NCBI RefSeq assembly: GCF_000243215.1
Contig: NZ_JH594596.1
Span: 1,243,305 to 1,307,304, forward strand
Length of the DNA: 64,000 nucleotides
Direction: 5' to 3'
DNA from: Odoribacter laneus YIT 12061
Lineage (GTDB): Bacteria; Bacteroidota; Bacteroidia; Bacteroidales; Marinifilaceae
The notes beneath the pieces are model-generated. The model saw nothing but the letters and a program-made list of their open reading frames with translations. It had not been told where the DNA came from and searched no databases. The translations under genes and the position numbers were made by a program. This document shows positions 17,508-26,969 of the stretch, piece by piece; within the stretch, counting starts at the first letter, position 1, and each line of letters starts with the position of its first letter.

Positions 17508-19042
17508 TGTCTTTTATGAAGAAGTTTTGTTTAAATATAGGTGTTCCCGCTTTCTATCCGGCTTTGCGCCCCTTTTCTATTTTGATTGTATGCTTGGGGG
17601 CTATTTTATTTTCGGCACAGGCACAACAGTCAAAGATAGCAACGCCGGAAATAGTACAATTAAAAGTAGTCGATACTCATTCCAATCCCTTGTTTGGGGT
17701 ATATGTGGTTAATAAAAATAAAAGTTATCTGCTGACAACGACTGATATTGACGGAGAATGTACCCTTCATACTCACTTAATAAATTCCTCTGACTCTATA
17801 CAGTTTCAAGGGATGGGATATAAAACTGAAAGTTATACCCTGAAAGAGCTAAAAAACATCCGCCAGGTAGTTTTAGAATCTCTCCACTATGAATTGGAAG
17901 AAACAGTTATACAAGGCATATCGACAGAAGAACTTTTAGACAAAGTAAGTTCAAAACTCAAAAAACTTCCCCAGAATACACCTTCTTACTGCAATTTTTA
18001 CGGAAAAGCCCAATACGAAAAAATAACAGAATACAGGGATTCCGTTGTCGAATACAGAAGAGAATACGGTTACTATTTCACTTCCGGGGATATACAGCCT
18101 AAAAACCATTGGGACAACAAATTCAAATCTTATTTTGTACCTGCATACAGTGCCAGAAGTTATAATCTCACCAATGACGGTACGGATACATTGGCTCTGA
18201 TGTACATTACTACAGAAGGAATTCGCTTTGATGCCGGTAGCCGTAAAATTTTTACTTTACTCCGGACGGTCCAATTGTATGGTCCTCTCTTTTCCGGAAC
18301 CGAATGCTACGATTTTACCCCTATCGATTCCGATAGCCTGGATTATGTATATACCTTCAAAACAAAGGCAACAGCCTATCCGGAACAAACCAAAATTTCC
18401 TGCAAAGGTACATTGGTCATTGATTTTCACCGCCACGTTCTCAAACGGATTACTTTCGAATATATCGATTACCAATTGTACAGACAAGTATTACTTACCA
18501 ATCAGCGAAAGGCAAGCTCCCCTTTTTCAACCCAAGCGGAAATCGTATTGGACTACGATGAGGAAGGACATACATATATCAAATCCTGTAAACAAGAAAG
18601 CCGTTGGAAATACGATTTAGGAGATAATTTTGTAGTTATTGAACAACCTTCCCGTATGCATCCTGAAAAAGGAAATCTTCTCGAAAAAGAAGCCTTTTAT
18701 TGCTACAATTACCAAGATATCAAAAAATCATTCCGTACTCCAGGAATCAGTACTAAGATCCACGTAGCCCAACGGAATCCAACCGGGCGTTACGATTCAC
18801 TTCTTTTTGAAAAATTACCTCTTTTATTAGACCCTACCAAAGCCTTAAAAGACCTGAGCCGTTATGAGGATATTTATAAACAATACCGGGAGAATAGTAA
18901 TAAAACGTATTACCCGGATAATTTTTTAAACGGATTTAACGGTTTTGTAGGTGCCGGAAGAGACGACAGAGCCTTCAGAAGCAATACACAGGCTGTACGT
19001 TTACAGGTTTTTGAACTCTTTTCCATACCGGTATTTCCTTAA
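17507..19042 (+). CDS. Exported CarboxypepD_reg-like protein of unknown function
   Basis: A 511-residue protein with a hydrophobic signal segment (about residues 22-40, ending SAQAQ). It then has a carboxypeptidase regulatory-like (CarboxypepD_reg) beta-sandwich at about 48-115 (VVDTHSNPLFGVYVVNKNKS, with TTDIDGECTLH). The remaining ~390 residues are beta-rich and share the overall style of DUF5686-like envelope proteins, but I cannot name the family. The start overlaps the kinase stop by one base; an in-frame ATG at 17516 is an alternative. Fixed coupling to a sensor kinase suggests that the exported protein and the kinase act on one envelope function, which is inference. Confidence 0.75.
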   Translation: MSFMKKFCLNIGVPAFYPALRPFSILIVCLGAILFSAQAQQSKIATPEIVQLKVVDTHSNPLFGVYVVNKNKSYLLTTTDIDGECTLHTHLINSSDSIQFQGMGYKTESYTLKELKNIRQVVLESLHYELEETVIQGISTEELLDKVSSKLKKLPQNTPSYCNFYGKAQYEKITEYRDSVVEYRREYGYYFTSGDIQPKNHWDNKFKSYFVPAYSARSYNLTNDGTDTLALMYITTEGIRFDAGSRKIFTLLRTVQLYGPLFSGTECYDFTPIDSDSLDYVYTFKTKATAYPEQTKISCKGTLVIDFHRHVLKRITFEYIDYQLYRQVLLTNQRKASSPFSTQAEIVLDYDEEGHTYIKSCKQESRWKYDLGDNFVVIEQPSRMHPEKGNLLEKEAFYCYNYQDIKKSFRTPGISTKIHVAQRNPTGRYDSLLFEKLPLLLDPTKALKDLSRYEDIYKQYRENSNKTYYPDNFLNGFNGFVGAGRDDRAFRSNTQAVRLQVFELFSIPVFP

Positions 19043-19156
19043 AGGTAGCCTGGAAAAAGAAAGGATCAACGGTCTTTTAAACCTGTATGTCATTTTTTAC
19101 GCTTTATAATATTTTAATCTTTATCCCTTAAGCGTAGTATCTCATTTAATTTTTTA

Positions 19157-19164
19157 TAAATTTG
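19157..19164 (+). promoter_or_regulatory. Possible -7 box for the DUF3667 gene
   Basis: TAAATTTG fits TAnnTTTG in an AT-rich 278-nt gap between the CarboxypepD_reg and DUF3667 genes. The leader would be about 150 nt. No -33 element stands out, and AT-richness makes chance matches likely. Confidence 0.25.
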
Positions 19165-19320
19165 TAAACATATAAAAATACAAATGTAAAAATGTAAAAA
19201 TATCCTAACACTTCACGTGGTAACTATATTATTATCAAATTGTTGTAAGTGAGAAATTTATAAATTTTCTTCATCTTATTACGTTTAAACATTTTTATAT
19301 TGGAAGGAATTCATCCCTTT

Positions 19321-20331
19321 ATGGCAAAAATATGTAAAAATTGCGGAACAGAATTCTCAGGTAATTACTGCAATAACTGTGGACAAAAAGCAAAAGTAGG
19401 AAGGTTAACTTTCCGGTCCGTAATAGACAACTGGGCCTACGGCCTAACGAATTGCGATACAGGTATTCTTTATACCTGTAAAGAATTATTCACCCGTCCG
19501 GGACATATGGTGGCTGATTACATTCGGGGAAAGAGGGTTATTTATTTTCAACCTTTCCCCATGCTGTTTATTACAGCCGGACTTTACGGTTTAATTTCAC
19601 AAATCTTTCTACCGGAAAAAGAGATCGAAGTGGCACCGATTGCAACCGAACTTACATTCTGGGGAAGATTTTTCCAATTACTAGCCCATTGGGCAAGCAC
19701 CAGTATGTCTTTTGTGGCTATTGCAACCCTCCCTATTTTTGCCTGGGCAGCCCGCTATACCTTTTACACGCCTTATTTTCATCCTTTCAGACCGAGCTAT
19801 AAGAAAAGTATCTCGGATTGGTTTTATTGTCATCTGGTCTCTCTGAAAATAAAGAAAAACTATACGCCTGTGCTATCGGATTATTGGTTCGTCTCCACCT
19901 ATATCGACCGAATGAAATGTTTGGCTAAACTACAAAAGTATCCCTTTAATTTTACAGAATATATCTTCATTTTTGCCTATATAGCCTGTCAACGATTGAT
20001 TATCGCCTTATTTATCGGCATTCCTCTAACTTTATATATGAGTGCAGATCAACCTCAAGTGAAAACAAATTTGCTTCAGATCGACAAAGAGGGCGGAGCA
20101 GGAATAAGTCTGTATTTACTCTATTTTGCTGTTATGGTGTGGGATATAAAACAACTTTTCAGACTGCGCTTCTTAAAAGCCTTCTGGAAAACTTTCCTTT
20201 TGTTACTTTATGGGGCCTTAATCATGCTTTTATTAACCCTGCTGCTTTCAGGAATTATAATAGGAATTATTTATATTTTAGGTACATTCGGTTTCATCCC
20301 CATGGAGCTTGTAAAAGATATTCTAAATTAG
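19321..20331 (+). CDS. DUF3667 zinc-ribbon membrane protein
   Basis: 336 residues from the ATG at 19321; an in-frame TTG at 19300 exists but ATG is preferred. The N-terminus is a zinc ribbon with two C-x2-C pairs (CKNC and CNNC, residues about 5-21). The DUF3667 block TCKELFTRPGHMVADYIRGKR follows, then five or so membrane helices, the last near the C-terminus. The family is common in Bacteroidota and its function is unknown. The stop overlaps the 3' end of the converging rnz gene by 4 nt. Confidence 0.85.
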   Translation: MAKICKNCGTEFSGNYCNNCGQKAKVGRLTFRSVIDNWAYGLTNCDTGILYTCKELFTRPGHMVADYIRGKRVIYFQPFPMLFITAGLYGLISQIFLPEKEIEVAPIATELTFWGRFFQLLAHWASTSMSFVAIATLPIFAWAARYTFYTPYFHPFRPSYKKSISDWFYCHLVSLKIKKNYTPVLSDYWFVSTYIDRMKCLAKLQKYPFNFTEYIFIFAYIACQRLIIALFIGIPLTLYMSADQPQVKTNLLQIDKEGGAGISLYLLYFAVMVWDIKQLFRLRFLKAFWKTFLLLLYGALIMLLLTLLLSGIIIGIIYILGTFGFIPMELVKDILN

Positions 20332-21263
20332 GTATTCCGTTTTAAAGCCGGAATTTCAAATGTATCTCCGTCGGTACAAATAAACGTATTGGGGAAAATA
20401 GCCCGAGCTTCCGCCAACAGACAAGTAGGATCCGGATAACGAGCAGAGAAATGCCCCAGCAACAGTTTTTTTACCCCCGCCAGGCAAGCTATACAAGCGG
20501 CCTGTTCGGCAGTACTATGAAAATTCTCTTTGGCCACCGCCTCTAATTCTTTTCCATAGGTAGCTTCATGATACAACAGATCTACTCCCCTCACCACATC
20601 AGCAAAACGTTCCCGGAAAAGAGTATCCGTCATATAAGCATATGACCGGGCCGGTGGAGGAGATACCGTAAGCCGGGAATTGGATACTATTTCTCCCTCC
20701 GGTGAAATAAAATCCGCTCCTTTTTTCAGGTATTGCATAAAAGCAATCGGTACTTTCCAAGCTTCCGCTTCTTTTTTTAAAACGGTCCTTTCCCGCTCTT
20801 TTTCCTGAAATAAAAAACCACATACCGGAGCATCTTTACGGTGCAACAAAGGAAAAGCCGTAACTGTCACTGACCGGTCTTCATAAATCCGCTCTTCCTT
20901 ACGACTCAAATAATGAAAGAACAGAGGATAAGTGAACCGAGTTTTCATGATTTGGAGCTGGCCTTCTATAATCTTCTGCAAACGTTCGTCTGCATAGATA
21001 TGCATCTCTCCTCTACGGTTTTGCATCGAAAGACTGGATAGCAAACCCATCAATCCAAAATAATGGTCCCCATGTAAATGAGAAATAAAAATATGGTTGA
21101 TTTTATTATAAGGAATGTGAAAACGCCTTAATTGGTGCTGAGTTGCTTCAGCACAATCTATAAGAAAGTACCGCTCAAGTATATTCAATACTTGAGCGGC
21201 AGAATTTCTTTTGGAAGTGGGAACGGCAGAGCCGCTCCCCAATATAGTCAATTCAAATTTCAC
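20328..21263 (-). CDS. rnz: Ribonuclease Z
   Basis: A metallo-beta-lactamase-fold tRNase Z of 311 residues, the usual bacterial length. The zinc motif is H62-x-H64-x-D66-H67 in ISHLHGDHYFG. The family signature TSKRNSAAQVLN follows the first strand LTILGSGSAVP, and LYHEATYG plus LLGHFSARY supply the later metal ligands. It cleaves 3' trailers from tRNA precursors, which matters especially for tRNAs without an encoded CCA. It starts 25 nt after rpsA and is probably co-transcribed with it. Confidence 0.96.
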   Translation of the reverse strand: MKFELTILGSGSAVPTSKRNSAAQVLNILERYFLIDCAEATQHQLRRFHIPYNKINHIFISHLHGDHYFGLMGLLSSLSMQNRRGEMHIYADERLQKIIEGQLQIMKTRFTYPLFFHYLSRKEERIYEDRSVTVTAFPLLHRKDAPVCGFLFQEKERERTVLKKEAEAWKVPIAFMQYLKKGADFISPEGEIVSNSRLTVSPPPARSYAYMTDTLFRERFADVVRGVDLLYHEATYGKELEAVAKENFHSTAEQAACIACLAGVKKLLLGHFSARYPDPTCLLAEARAIFPNTFICTDGDTFEIPALKRNT

Positions 21264-21288
21264 TGAATTTCCCGATAATATTTTCCAA

Positions 21289-23199
21289 TTATTCTTCGGT
21301 TTTTACTTCTGGAGTTTCTTCCGGAGCCTCAGCAACTTCTTTTGCTTTCGGAGTCGCTTTTTCAGCTTTAGCCGTCATCTGATCCCTCAACGCTGCCAAT
21401 TCAGAAATATCCCCTAAAGTTGTCTTTTCCAGTTTTTCTTTCACCTGTTTAACAGCTTTTTTGGTTGACTTTTCCTCGGCTGTCTTTTTGGCTTTTTCTT
21501 CCGATTTCTGAGCATCTTCGAAAATACGGGAATGAGACAATATAATCCGCTTAGCAGCTTTATTAAACTCAATTACCTTGAAATCCAGTTTTTCATCTAC
21601 TTTTGCCTGAGTTCCGTCTTCCTTCACCAAATGACGAGGAGTTGCAAACCCTTCAACGCCATAAGGTAATGCAATGACAGCTCCCTTATCAAAGATTTCA
21701 GTGATCGTACCTTCGTGTACAGAATCTACGGTAAAGATCGTTTCGAAAACATCCCATGGATTCTCTTCCAATTGTTTGTGTCCCAAGCTCAAACGACGGT
21801 TCTCCTTATCGATTTCCAAAACCACTACGTCGATTTCAGCACCGATTTGAGTAAATTCTGCCGGATGTTTTACTTTCTTTGTCCAAGACAAATCAGAGAT
21901 ATGAATTAATCCGTCAACCCCTTCTTCTATCTCAACAAATACTCCAAAGTTGGTAAAATTACGTACAATAGCTTTGTGTTTGCTGCCTACACCATATTTT
22001 TCTTCAATATTCTGCCAAGGATCAGCTTTCAACTGTTTAATACCCAATGACATCTTTCTTTCTTCCCGGTCCAAAGTGAGAATGACAGCTTCTACTTCAT
22101 CTCCTACTTTCATGAAATCCTGAGCAGAACGTAAATGCTGCGACCAAGACATTTCAGATACATGGATCAAACCTTCTACCCCCGGAGCGATTTCTACGAA
22201 AGCACCGTAATCAGCCATCACCACAACTTTACCTTTTACTTTATCCCCTACCTTCAACTCGGCATCCAAAGCATCCCACGGATGAGGCGTCAATTGTTTC
22301 AAACCTAAAGCGATCCGCTTTTTCTCATCGTCGAAATCCAAAATAACAACATTCAGTTTCTGATCCAACTGTACAATTTCATTCGGATGATTTACACGGC
22401 CCCAAGAAAGGTCAGTAATATGAATCAATCCATCTACACCGCCCAAATCAATGAATACACCGTAAGAGGTAATATTTTTGACTGTACCTTCCAGTACCTG
22501 TCCTTTTTCCAATTTAGATATAATGTCTTTCTTCTGTTGTTCCAATTCAGCTTCAATAAGAGCTTTGTGGGATACAACCACGTTTTTGAATTCCTGATTG
22601 ATCTTTACGACCTTGAATTCCATAGTCTTCCCGACATAAATATCATAATCCCGGATCGGTTTTACGTCAATTTGAGAACCCGGTAAGAAAGCTTCTATAC
22701 CGAATACGTCGACGATCATACCACCTTTCGTGCGGCATTTTACAAATCCTTTGATAATTTCATCTTTTTCCAATGCTTCGTTTACACGATCCCAACTCCG
22801 CATAGCACGAGCTTTTTTGTGTGAAAGGGTTAACTGTCCCTTTTTGTCTTCCTGTGTTTCCACATATACTTCAACCGTATCCCCTACTTTCAAATCCGGA
22901 TTGTAACGGAATTCGTTCAAGGAAATGATACCGTCTGACTTGTAGCCAATGTTTACGACTACCTCTCTCTTGTTCATAGAGATAACTTTGCCGTCAACTA
23001 CTTCACGCTCAGCGATCTGCGATAAGGTTCCAGCATACTTTTCTTCCAGTTCTTTTTTCTGGGATACAGGAGTTACATCATCATTCTCGTAAGCTTCCCA
23101 ATCAAAATTATCATCTGCTTCTGCACTGGTTACAGGAGCAACTTTCTGAGTTTCTTTTTCAGCAGATTCAACCTGCATTTCTTTTTGTTCTTCTGACAT
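21289..23199 (-). CDS. rpsA: 30S ribosomal protein S1
   Basis: 636 residues with six S1 (OB-fold) domains, for example GTVKNITSYGVFIDLGGVDG and GKVVVMADYGAFVEIAPGVE, flanked by an acidic N-terminal tail and a Lys/Ala/Glu-rich C-terminal tail. S1 binds mRNA on the small subunit and helps initiation, which matters in Bacteroidota where Shine-Dalgarno sequences are weak. The start MSEEQKEMQ at 23199 was chosen because the longest in-frame start is a TTG that lies inside the -7 promoter box at 23254-23261. The gene is transcribed ahead of rnz. Confidence 0.95.
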   Translation of the reverse strand: MSEEQKEMQVESAEKETQKVAPVTSAEADDNFDWEAYENDDVTPVSQKKELEEKYAGTLSQIAEREVVDGKVISMNKREVVVNIGYKSDGIISLNEFRYNPDLKVGDTVEVYVETQEDKKGQLTLSHKKARAMRSWDRVNEALEKDEIIKGFVKCRTKGGMIVDVFGIEAFLPGSQIDVKPIRDYDIYVGKTMEFKVVKINQEFKNVVVSHKALIEAELEQQKKDIISKLEKGQVLEGTVKNITSYGVFIDLGGVDGLIHITDLSWGRVNHPNEIVQLDQKLNVVILDFDDEKKRIALGLKQLTPHPWDALDAELKVGDKVKGKVVVMADYGAFVEIAPGVEGLIHVSEMSWSQHLRSAQDFMKVGDEVEAVILTLDREERKMSLGIKQLKADPWQNIEEKYGVGSKHKAIVRNFTNFGVFVEIEEGVDGLIHISDLSWTKKVKHPAEFTQIGAEIDVVVLEIDKENRRLSLGHKQLEENPWDVFETIFTVDSVHEGTITEIFDKGAVIALPYGVEGFATPRHLVKEDGTQAKVDEKLDFKVIEFNKAAKRIILSHSRIFEDAQKSEEKAKKTAEEKSTKKAVKQVKEKLEKTTLGDISELAALRDQMTAKAEKATPKAKEVAEAPEETPEVKTEE

Positions 23200-23253
23200 A
23201 AAAATGAATTGTTTCTTACTTAATAAGTTAGACATTATATTAAAATACGGCTG

Positions 23254-23261
23254 CAAAAGTA
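23254..23261 (-). promoter_or_regulatory. -7 box of rpsA
   Basis: On the minus strand this reads TACTTTTG, a strong -7 match 54 nt before the chosen rpsA ATG. No TTTG is evident at the -33 position. Confidence 0.6.
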
Positions 23262-23571
23262 GAAATAATTATCCGGACTACCATGTTTTTTCTAATAAAA
23301 TTTAACAAAATGAATCCCCCAAACGAAGAGACATCTGTAAGCGATATAAAAGGAAGTTTTTAACCAGCTTTTTTATTTGTCCATTCAATTGTCCATCTCT
23401 CTGTTACAAAAAAGAGGTGGTTTTAAAATACCTTTATCTAATCAATTAGGGGAGCAAAAGATTTTGTGATGATTGCATGAGAGTACTCGGGGAAAAAAGG
23501 TTCTGTAAGAATGTCAAACCTCCTCTCTAACAAAAATACAAATTGACTTTTAATGTTTATACTATTTTATT
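23262..23571. other. Divergent intergenic region rpsA / SDR
   Basis: About 310 nt with no open frame that I support. It must hold the SDR promoter and any upstream rpsA control. TTGAC at 23543-23547 lies near the SDR start, but no TAnnTTTG box is clear. I see no hairpin with a T-tract and no RNA gene. Confidence 0.4.
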
Positions 23572-24327
23572 ATGAAGACCGTATTTATAACTGGTGGAGC
23601 TACCGGAATAGGAGCTGCGTCTGTAGAAAAATTTGCTACGGAAGGATGGCAGGTTTTATTTTTGGACACCGAGGAAGAGGCTGCTTTAAATTTATGCCGT
23701 AAGTTTAACGAAAATAGAGTAATTTTCCGGAAAGGGGATACACGGAATCGGGTAGAAATCCGGGAAGCTGTGAGTACAGCAATACTGATGTTCGGAGGAG
23801 TGGATGCTGTAATAGCCAATGCCGGAATATACCAGAAAAGTTCTCTATTTGATATACGGGATGAAGTGTTGGATGAAATGATAGACGTTAATATAAAAGG
23901 AACGATTCACACTTTACAGGTAACGATACCTTTTTTGAAAGAACGTTCCGGTAGTATTGTAATCAATGCGTCAAGTCAGAATTTTATAGGAAAACCCAAT
24001 AGTTTTGTTTACGGCCTTACAAAAGGAGCTTTGGAAGAAATAACCAAAAGTTTGGCGGTAGAATTGGGCCCCTGCGGTGTAAGGGTAAACTCTGTCTGTC
24101 CGGGGACTATTCGTACACAATTGGCAAACAAGGCAATTTCCAACTGGGCAGAAATGACTGGTAAAACAGAGACTGAATGTTGGCAGGAAGAAGCTGCCTT
24201 GTTTCCTCTGGGAAGGATTGGTAAACCGAAAGAAGTGGCGGAATTGATTTATTTTTTAGCCAGTGATGCCGCTTCTTTTTGCACAGGAGGATTATTTCCG
24301 GTAGATGGCGGAATAAAGGCAAAATGA
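23572..24327 (+). CDS. SDR family NAD(P)-dependent oxidoreductase
   Basis: A classical short-chain dehydrogenase/reductase of 251 residues. The cofactor loop is TGGATGIGAAS (residues 7-17), NAG is at 83-85, the catalytic Ser is in NASSQ (134 or 135), and the Tyr147-x3-Lys151 pair is in VYGLTKG. The C-terminal PVDGG motif is also present. Asp32 at the end of strand 2 (LFLDTE) favours NAD over NADP. The substrate is unknown. It stands alone between divergent rpsA and a convergent TPR regulator, with a large palindromic region at its 3' side. Confidence 0.92.
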   Translation: MKTVFITGGATGIGAASVEKFATEGWQVLFLDTEEEAALNLCRKFNENRVIFRKGDTRNRVEIREAVSTAILMFGGVDAVIANAGIYQKSSLFDIRDEVLDEMIDVNIKGTIHTLQVTIPFLKERSGSIVINASSQNFIGKPNSFVYGLTKGALEEITKSLAVELGPCGVRVNSVCPGTIRTQLANKAISNWAEMTGKTETECWQEEAALFPLGRIGKPKEVAELIYFLASDAASFCTGGLFPVDGGIKAK

Positions 24328-24464
24328 GAAATAAAAACGTTAAATGTATACCTTCAGCGTTCCAAGTGCTCCTCAATGAACCAAGAAGCTCCTTATCGTT
24401 TTCAGAGAAAATCGGAAAAACCTAGATTTCATTTGTTTCTTTACTTTTTCTTAAGTATTCCTCC

Positions 24465-24658
24465 GCCTTGTTTCGGGAAAGAGCTGGAGACTCCGTTCGC
24501 TATTTTGTATCGTCAGTCTCCCCTAAAACGCAGATGCTTCCTCCTTTTAGTCACACTTCGTGTGCCTAACGTCGGCGGACAACCCTGCGTTTTTTAACGG
24601 TACGTCTTCCTGACAAAATTACGCTCTCTCCCGTCATATCTCTTTCCCGAAACAAGGC
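24465..24658. repeat. Large imperfect palindrome P1
   Basis: Perfect 19-bp arms at 24465-24483 and 24640-24658 (GCCTTGTTTCGGGAAAGAG and its complement) close a 194-nt unit. Inside, AAAACGCAG (24525-24533) pairs with CTGCGTTTT (24585-24593). The 46-nt apex (24537-24582) holds CTTCCTCCTTTTAG, a hairpin CACAC-TTC-GTGTG, and CCTAACGTCGGCGGACAA. The unit could fold into one long hairpin. It lies between the 3' ends of two convergent genes, so a terminator-like or REP-like role is possible. Confidence 0.75.
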
Positions 24659-24731
24659 TCCGGCTTCAAACACAGGAACTTTGAGAAAACATTTAAAGAA
24701 GCGACGAGGAGAGGGTTTAGCGGGCATCGGA

Positions 24732-24920
24732 GGTCATTTGTGTTTTTCAGTCATTGCGGGAAGGAGCGTCTTTCTGTGCGAAAGCGGAGTGTAAAAAACA
24801 CCATTTGTCCGCCGACGTTAGGCAGGCAAAGCCTGTCTAAAAGGAGGAAGTTTTGGTGTTTTAACGGAGCTTGAGCTTACAGAAAAGCGAGTGAAGCACG
24901 ACTGAAAAACACAAATGACC
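24732..24920. repeat. Large imperfect palindrome P2, inverted relative to P1
   Basis: Perfect 21-bp arms at 24732-24752 and 24900-24920 close a 189-nt unit. Its apex (24805-24850), read on the minus strand, has the same flanks as P1 (CTTCCTCCTTTTAG and CCTAACGTCGGCGGACAA), but the apical stem is CAGGC-TTT-GCCTG and the next stem is AAAACACCA with TGGTGTTTT. The paired bases differ from P1 on both sides, so pairing is kept while sequence changes. Confidence 0.75.
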
Positions 24921-24949
24921 GGAGAAGGGGTACATATTAAATCTACCCT

Positions 24950-26896
24950 TTAACTTGTAATTTCCTTTACCCAATCATCCAAAGTGGTTTCTTTGGATAA
25001 GTTCAGTTTTTTCCGAATCCGATAGCGGGCTTTATTCACGCTCTCCCTGGAGATTCCCAAAGCAAAAGCAATCTCTTCGGAAGAAGAACCCCTATAAATC
25101 AACATACAAATTAATTCTTCATTTTTCGAAACAGCAGGAAAACGCTTTCTGAGCATTCTCATAAAATCAGGATATATTCCATTGAACGACTGACGGAATT
25201 TTATTTCCTCCTGCTCTGTCAATAAACGCGGATTTAAACTCCCTAACACCGACAGAATACCCGGTTTGACCCCTTCCTCTGTCGTAATCCTGTTTAAAGC
25301 CGACTCAATTTCTGCTCTCAATTCCTCATTTTTACGATTTAACTCCCATTGTGACTTCAAGAGATTATGCAATTCTTCCTCCTGAGCCTTAATCCGCATT
25401 CTATCTATCGTTCGTTTTAATTGCAAAGCCCGCTGCCGCATCCATAGCCAGATCAACAGGGCAACAGCCAAACAGATAAAGAACAATCCAAAAGCAATAT
25501 AATATTGTATAGTCCGTTTATGTAAAGCCAACTCAGCAACCAAGATCCGATTCTGTTTTTCTTTTTTTTCTGTTTCAAATTTCACATTCGCTGCCACCAT
25601 AAACCGGACTTTTTCCCGTTTGAAAAGAGTGTCCCGCACATTACGGTATAAAGGAAAACAATTTGCCAATTCCCGGTCAAATCCATTCCGGGCATAGTAA
25701 TCTGTCAGAAAAGCATACACATAATCCTGCATTTCTACATCTTCCTGCTGTTCATACCAGGCCGCTGCTTCCCGTACCAAAGATAAGCCTTCTTTCCTAT
25801 GCCCAGCCATCAATAATCCCCGCCCTAATTCAAATTGAGTGCTATATTGGTGTCTGAGAGGCAAAGCTTTAAACTGGTTGTCACCCATTACAGTTTGCAA
25901 TATTTCTATTCCCCTCGCCAGGGAATCTGGAACATTCAAACGATATAATGCCCCATTCATTCGGGCAAATAAGCGGGCCCTCTCATTTCCCACTATTTTA
26001 TAACAACTATCCGCTAATCTCAAACATTCCATCGCTTCCGAAAGTCGTTCCGATTCATTCAACCAGTTGGAACGCGCCCGGTATAAATCGGCCAAAACAC
26101 TCGCCATCTCCCGTTTCTCTTTACAAACTTGAATAGCCTGACCGCTCCATTCCAAAGCTTTTTCAACCTCTCCCAACACTCCATAAAAATAAGCCAACTC
26201 GCTAGAAGCACGCGCTATGCTTTCTGTATTACCGGAATATTTTCCTGCCTCTAAAATTTTATAACACATTTCTATCCCTTCATCATATCTTCCCTCGGCA
26301 CGATATATAGAGGCCAAACGTCCCATACACTGCATTCCCATACCCTCGGTATCCCCGTATTTTTCCATTGTTTCGATGGCTTTCTGAAAAGTTGCAATAC
26401 TCCGTTCTTTCTCTTTATCACAAAACATATAAATTCCACCGGCAATGCGATAAAAAAAGAGAAGCCGCTCCGGGACCTCCTTGGCCGGATAAAGCTGGGC
26501 TTCCCTCAACAACTTCAAAGCCACACTGTCCCGATCCGCCTCAAAAGCCAACTGTGCCGCCGCAATCAACAACTCCCGCCGGTATTCGTTTCCTTGTTTT
26601 TCACTTCTACTCCTTTCTAAAAAATATTCCTCTCCCTTCTCCCTTTGCCCGGATAAAGTATATAAGGCCATCATCTGTCGTATTGCCGGAAAAACAAAGC
26701 TACCCTCCCCCGCTCTTACCAATGTATCCAAAACCCTTAATGCCTCTGTATACTTCTGTTCTTTACGCCATTGTAATCCCTGTTCCCAACGAAGACTATC
26801 CGTTCCCGATTCCGCAAATCCAACCTGTCTCTCCTGCTTATCACAGGCTATTAACAGTAAGGATACTGCTACCATAAGACCATAAAATTTTCTCAT
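24950..26896 (-). CDS. Lipoprotein-type TPR sensor with HTH domain
   Basis: This 648-residue protein begins with a signal ending LLLIAC, Cys18 being a lipobox cysteine. Tetratricopeptide-like helical repeats fill about 30-400, for example EALRVLDTLVR and GEVEKALEWSGQAIQVCKE. A single membrane helix follows at about 470-492 (YIAFGLFFICLAVALLIWLW), then a coiled coil (about 495-540), and a C-terminal LuxR/sigma-4-like helix-turn-helix with SSEEIAFALGISRESVNKARY near 605. The layout is a one-component transmembrane regulator: periplasmic TPRs sense and the cytoplasmic HTH acts. Similar proteins are frequent in Bacteroidales. Its 3' end faces the P1/P2 palindromes. Target genes are unknown. Confidence 0.82.
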   Translation of the reverse strand: MRKFYGLMVAVSLLLIACDKQERQVGFAESGTDSLRWEQGLQWRKEQKYTEALRVLDTLVRAGEGSFVFPAIRQMMALYTLSGQREKGEEYFLERSRSEKQGNEYRRELLIAAAQLAFEADRDSVALKLLREAQLYPAKEVPERLLFFYRIAGGIYMFCDKEKERSIATFQKAIETMEKYGDTEGMGMQCMGRLASIYRAEGRYDEGIEMCYKILEAGKYSGNTESIARASSELAYFYGVLGEVEKALEWSGQAIQVCKEKREMASVLADLYRARSNWLNESERLSEAMECLRLADSCYKIVGNERARLFARMNGALYRLNVPDSLARGIEILQTVMGDNQFKALPLRHQYSTQFELGRGLLMAGHRKEGLSLVREAAAWYEQQEDVEMQDYVYAFLTDYYARNGFDRELANCFPLYRNVRDTLFKREKVRFMVAANVKFETEKKEKQNRILVAELALHKRTIQYYIAFGLFFICLAVALLIWLWMRQRALQLKRTIDRMRIKAQEEELHNLLKSQWELNRKNEELRAEIESALNRITTEEGVKPGILSVLGSLNPRLLTEQEEIKFRQSFNGIYPDFMRMLRKRFPAVSKNEELICMLIYRGSSSEEIAFALGISRESVNKARYRIRKKLNLSKETTLDDWVKEITS

Positions 26897-26969
26897 ACTC
26901 TTCGTTTAAAACAAAACCCTCCTCGCGCGCTCGTAGAATACACTCTTTTGAGTATCCTGAAAGACAAAC

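Noticed and set aside
24376-24597. 73-codon plus-strand open frame
   Set aside because: It crosses the P1 palindrome, has no family match or ribosome-binding context, and its composition follows the repeat.
24562-24823. GCCTAAC and GTTAGGC look like integron attC core sites
   Set aside because: In attC the two core sites sit at the outer ends of one palindrome. Here each palindrome has the motif on one arm only, near the apex, and no integrase or cassette genes are present.
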